From Amycolatopsis sp. CA-230715 (GTDB lineage: Bacteria; Actinomycetota; Actinomycetes; Mycobacteriales; Pseudonocardiaceae): DNA of 64,000 nucleotides. Made by a program: the position numbers and the translations under genes. The stretch's first letter is position 1. Each line of letters begins with the position of its first letter. Shown here piece by piece: positions 62,621 to 64,000 of this stretch. Below the pieces are notes generated by a model, which worked only from the letters and a program-made list of their open reading frames with translations, made no database searches and was not told where the DNA came from. The DNA is taken from assembly GCF_018736145.1 (NCBI RefSeq), contig NZ_CP059997.1:6509501-6573500 (forward strand). Direction: 5' to 3'.

Positions 62621-62657
62621 AAGGGTCCCGGAGCCGAACTGGCGCCGGGACCCTTTC
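62619..62657 (+). terminator. Terminator of the MFS gene
   Basis: Perfect 13-bp stem (62,619-62,631 with 62,645-62,657), 13-base loop, starting in the stop codon and followed by a pyrimidine-rich tail. Confidence 0.75.
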
Positions 62658-62677
62658 GCTTCTCTCACATCGAATCC

Positions 62678-62706
62678 AGTGCCCCGAGAGTCACTTTCGG
62701 GGCACT
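62678..62706 (-). terminator. Hairpin after the substrate-binding protein gene
   Basis: Perfect 10-bp stem (62,678-62,687 with 62,697-62,706) with a 9-base loop, 5 bases beyond the stop of the lipoprotein gene. Confidence 0.65.
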
Positions 62707-62710
62707 AGGC

Positions 62711-63706
62711 TCAACATTGCTGCTTGTAGAAGAACTGCTGGTTCGCATCCATGTCGGCCTTCGTGATCGAGTGCAGCCCGGCGGTGATGTTCCGCGTGGT
62801 CGGCTTGCCGGTGATCGCGGCGACGGCCTGCTGCACGCCCTGCTGGCCGATCGACGCCGGGTCCTGCGCGATCAGGCCCTGGTACTCGCCCTTGCGCAGG
62901 CCCTCGACCTCCGACGGCGAGGCGTCGAAGCCGATCAGGTTGACCTGCCCGACCTTGCCCGCGTTGCGCAGGCCGGTCGCGGCGCCCTCACCGGTGTTGA
63001 GGTTGGTCGCGAAGATCCCGATCAGGTCCGGAGTGGACGCCAGCGCGGCGGTCACCTTCGACGCGGCCTGGTCCGGCTCGTTCTGGGTGAACTGCGCGCC
63101 GACCGACTTCAGGTTCGGGTGGTTCTTCAGCTCGTCCGCGAAACCCTGCGCGCGGGCGTTCGTGGTCGACGTGCCCGCGATGGTGTCGAGCACCAGCACC
63201 GAGCCCTTCTTGTCGCCGACCAGCTTCGCCAGCGTCTGGGCCGCGAGCTTGCCGCCCTCGGCGTTGTTCGACGAGATCGACGAGACCGCGACGCCGGTGT
63301 CCTTCAGCGACGTGTCCACCTCGACGATCTTGGTGCCGCGGTTCTTCACCTGCTCGATCGGCGCCTGCATCGCGGTGTCGTCGGTCGGCGCGATCAGCAG
63401 CCCGGCAGGCGGCGCGGAGCCGAGCGCGTTGACCTTTTCGGTCTGCATGGCCGCGTCGAACTTCTGCGGCGCCTGCGTGTCCAATGTGTACCCGAGCTTC
63501 TGCGCCTCGGCCTGCGCGCCGCACTGCATCGAGATGTAGAACGGCTCCGCCTGCACACCGGGGATCAGGGTGAGCTTCTTGTTGTCCGGAGTGGACGCGG
63601 CGCCGCCGTCACCGGAACCGCCGACCTGGCCACCACCGCACGCGGCGACGAGCGCGGCGACCGCGAACGCGGAGCCCGCGGCGAACAAGGACTTGCTCAA
63701 CTTCAT
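62711..63706 (-). CDS. Ribose-type ABC importer substrate-binding lipoprotein
   Basis: 331 residues. Lipoprotein signal with lipobox LVAAC (C23) and Gly/Ser linker. It has a periplasmic-binding fold of the RbsB type (Peripla_BP_4): PFYISMQCGAQAEAQKLGY, PPAGLLIAPTDDTAM, GSVLVLDTIAGTSTTNARAQGF and IAQDPASIGQQGVQQAV. It would deliver a sugar or similar small molecule to the permease whose gene lies next to it on the same strand (21 bases apart). In this strand order the binding protein is downstream of the permease. Confidence 0.88.
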   Translation of the reverse strand: MKLSKSLFAAGSAFAVAALVAACGGGQVGGSGDGGAASTPDNKKLTLIPGVQAEPFYISMQCGAQAEAQKLGYTLDTQAPQKFDAAMQTEKVNALGSAPPAGLLIAPTDDTAMQAPIEQVKNRGTKIVEVDTSLKDTGVAVSSISSNNAEGGKLAAQTLAKLVGDKKGSVLVLDTIAGTSTTNARAQGFADELKNHPNLKSVGAQFTQNEPDQAASKVTAALASTPDLIGIFATNLNTGEGAATGLRNAGKVGQVNLIGFDASPSEVEGLRKGEYQGLIAQDPASIGQQGVQQAVAAITGKPTTRNITAGLHSITKADMDANQQFFYKQQC

Positions 63707-63727
63707 CTCTGCACCTCTTCGTGCTAG

Positions 63728-64000
63728 TTATCGTGAATTGCGCTGACGGCGGCGGCGCTGGTCGAACCAGACCGCGGCGATGAGGACCGCGCCGACCGCG
63801 ATCATCTGCCAGAAGTCCTGCACCTGCGTGATGTTGAAGCCCTTCTTCAACACCGCCGGGATGAACACGCCGATCACCGTGCCCAGCACGGATCCGACGC
63901 CACCGAACAGGCTCGTCCCGCCCATCACCGTGGCGGCGATGGCGTTCAGGTTGTCGGTGGTGTGCGCCGAAATCGTAGTCGACGCGTAGTAGGCCAGCGA
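63728..64000 (-). CDS. ABC importer permease (RbsC-like), N-terminal part outside window
   Basis: The frame is open to the window edge; 90 C-terminal residues are visible. They contain NAIAATVMGGTSLFGGVGSV, the conserved ending of RbsC-type sugar permeases, followed by one or two transmembrane helices (LGTVIGVFIPAVLKKGFNI; MIAVGAVLIAAVWFD) and a basic tail. The start of the gene lies beyond 64,000. Confidence 0.88.
   Translation of the reverse strand, partial: SLAYYASTTISAHTTDNLNAIAATVMGGTSLFGGVGSVLGTVIGVFIPAVLKKGFNITQVQDFWQMIAVGAVLIAAVWFDQRRRRQRNSR

Noticed and set aside
60496..62766. A 756-codon + strand frame over the TetR and MFS genes
   Set aside because: Shadow frame; both real genes have family motifs, and the frame runs through a terminator and the divergent promoter.

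Overview
The window is high-GC DNA with actinomycete features: GTG starts, type VII (ESX) secretion-substrate folds, an XRE/DUF397 pair, and an adjacent SigE-family sigma factor and anti-sigma-like gene. Gene style points to Pseudonocardiaceae (Amycolatopsis-like). This is inference; no rRNA or other phylogenetic marker is present.

Region 1 (1-47,988) is one accessory locus on the + strand. Four small to mid-size genes lead in: two ESX-like helical proteins, one of them with a long Pro/Gly-rich tail, a YbaB-like protein and a short WXG100-like protein. The last three are translationally coupled. They are followed by a single uninterrupted frame of 14,142 codons (4,141-46,569). Its product starts with a WXG100-like helical domain, then carries a 183-residue Gln/Asn-rich tract, a TcdA/TcdB-type (GT44-like) glycosyltransferase domain with a D-x-D motif, a degenerate papain-like fold, a papain-like Cys/His/Asp domain, a very long beta-rich region, and a domain resembling CyaA/edema factor/ExoY nucleotidyl cyclases. 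Three large alpha-helical units follow; the first two each end in a nearly identical papain-fold (glutamine-deamidase/protease-like) cassette. The gene after it looks like a duplicated YrhB/Imm35-like immunity protein. I read the locus as a giant multi-effector polymorphic toxin with its immunity gene. The ESX secretion machinery itself is not in the window.

Region 2 (48,000-54,150, - strand) is a transporter and regulator cluster: a LytS-type histidine kinase, a LytTR response regulator, a small DUF485-like membrane protein, a sodium/solute symporter, then a second DUF485 plus ActP-like symporter pair. A perfect 12-bp hairpin separates it from the toxin locus.

Region 3 (54,184-60,600) holds housekeeping and regulatory genes: a PAP2-like membrane protein, two secreted proteins, a zinc-ribbon membrane protein, an L,D-transpeptidase, a SigE-family sigma factor with a coupled membrane protein (probable anti-sigma), a Cys-rich zinc-finger protein, and an XRE regulator overlapping a short DUF397 gene. 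A gene-poor stretch (58,518-59,114) contains hairpins and an operator-like inverted repeat.

Region 4 (60,613-64,000) has a TetR repressor divergent from a DHA2-type MFS exporter, with a perfect 22-bp palindrome centred on the exporter start codon. It ends with the substrate-binding lipoprotein and partial permease of a ribose-type ABC importer.
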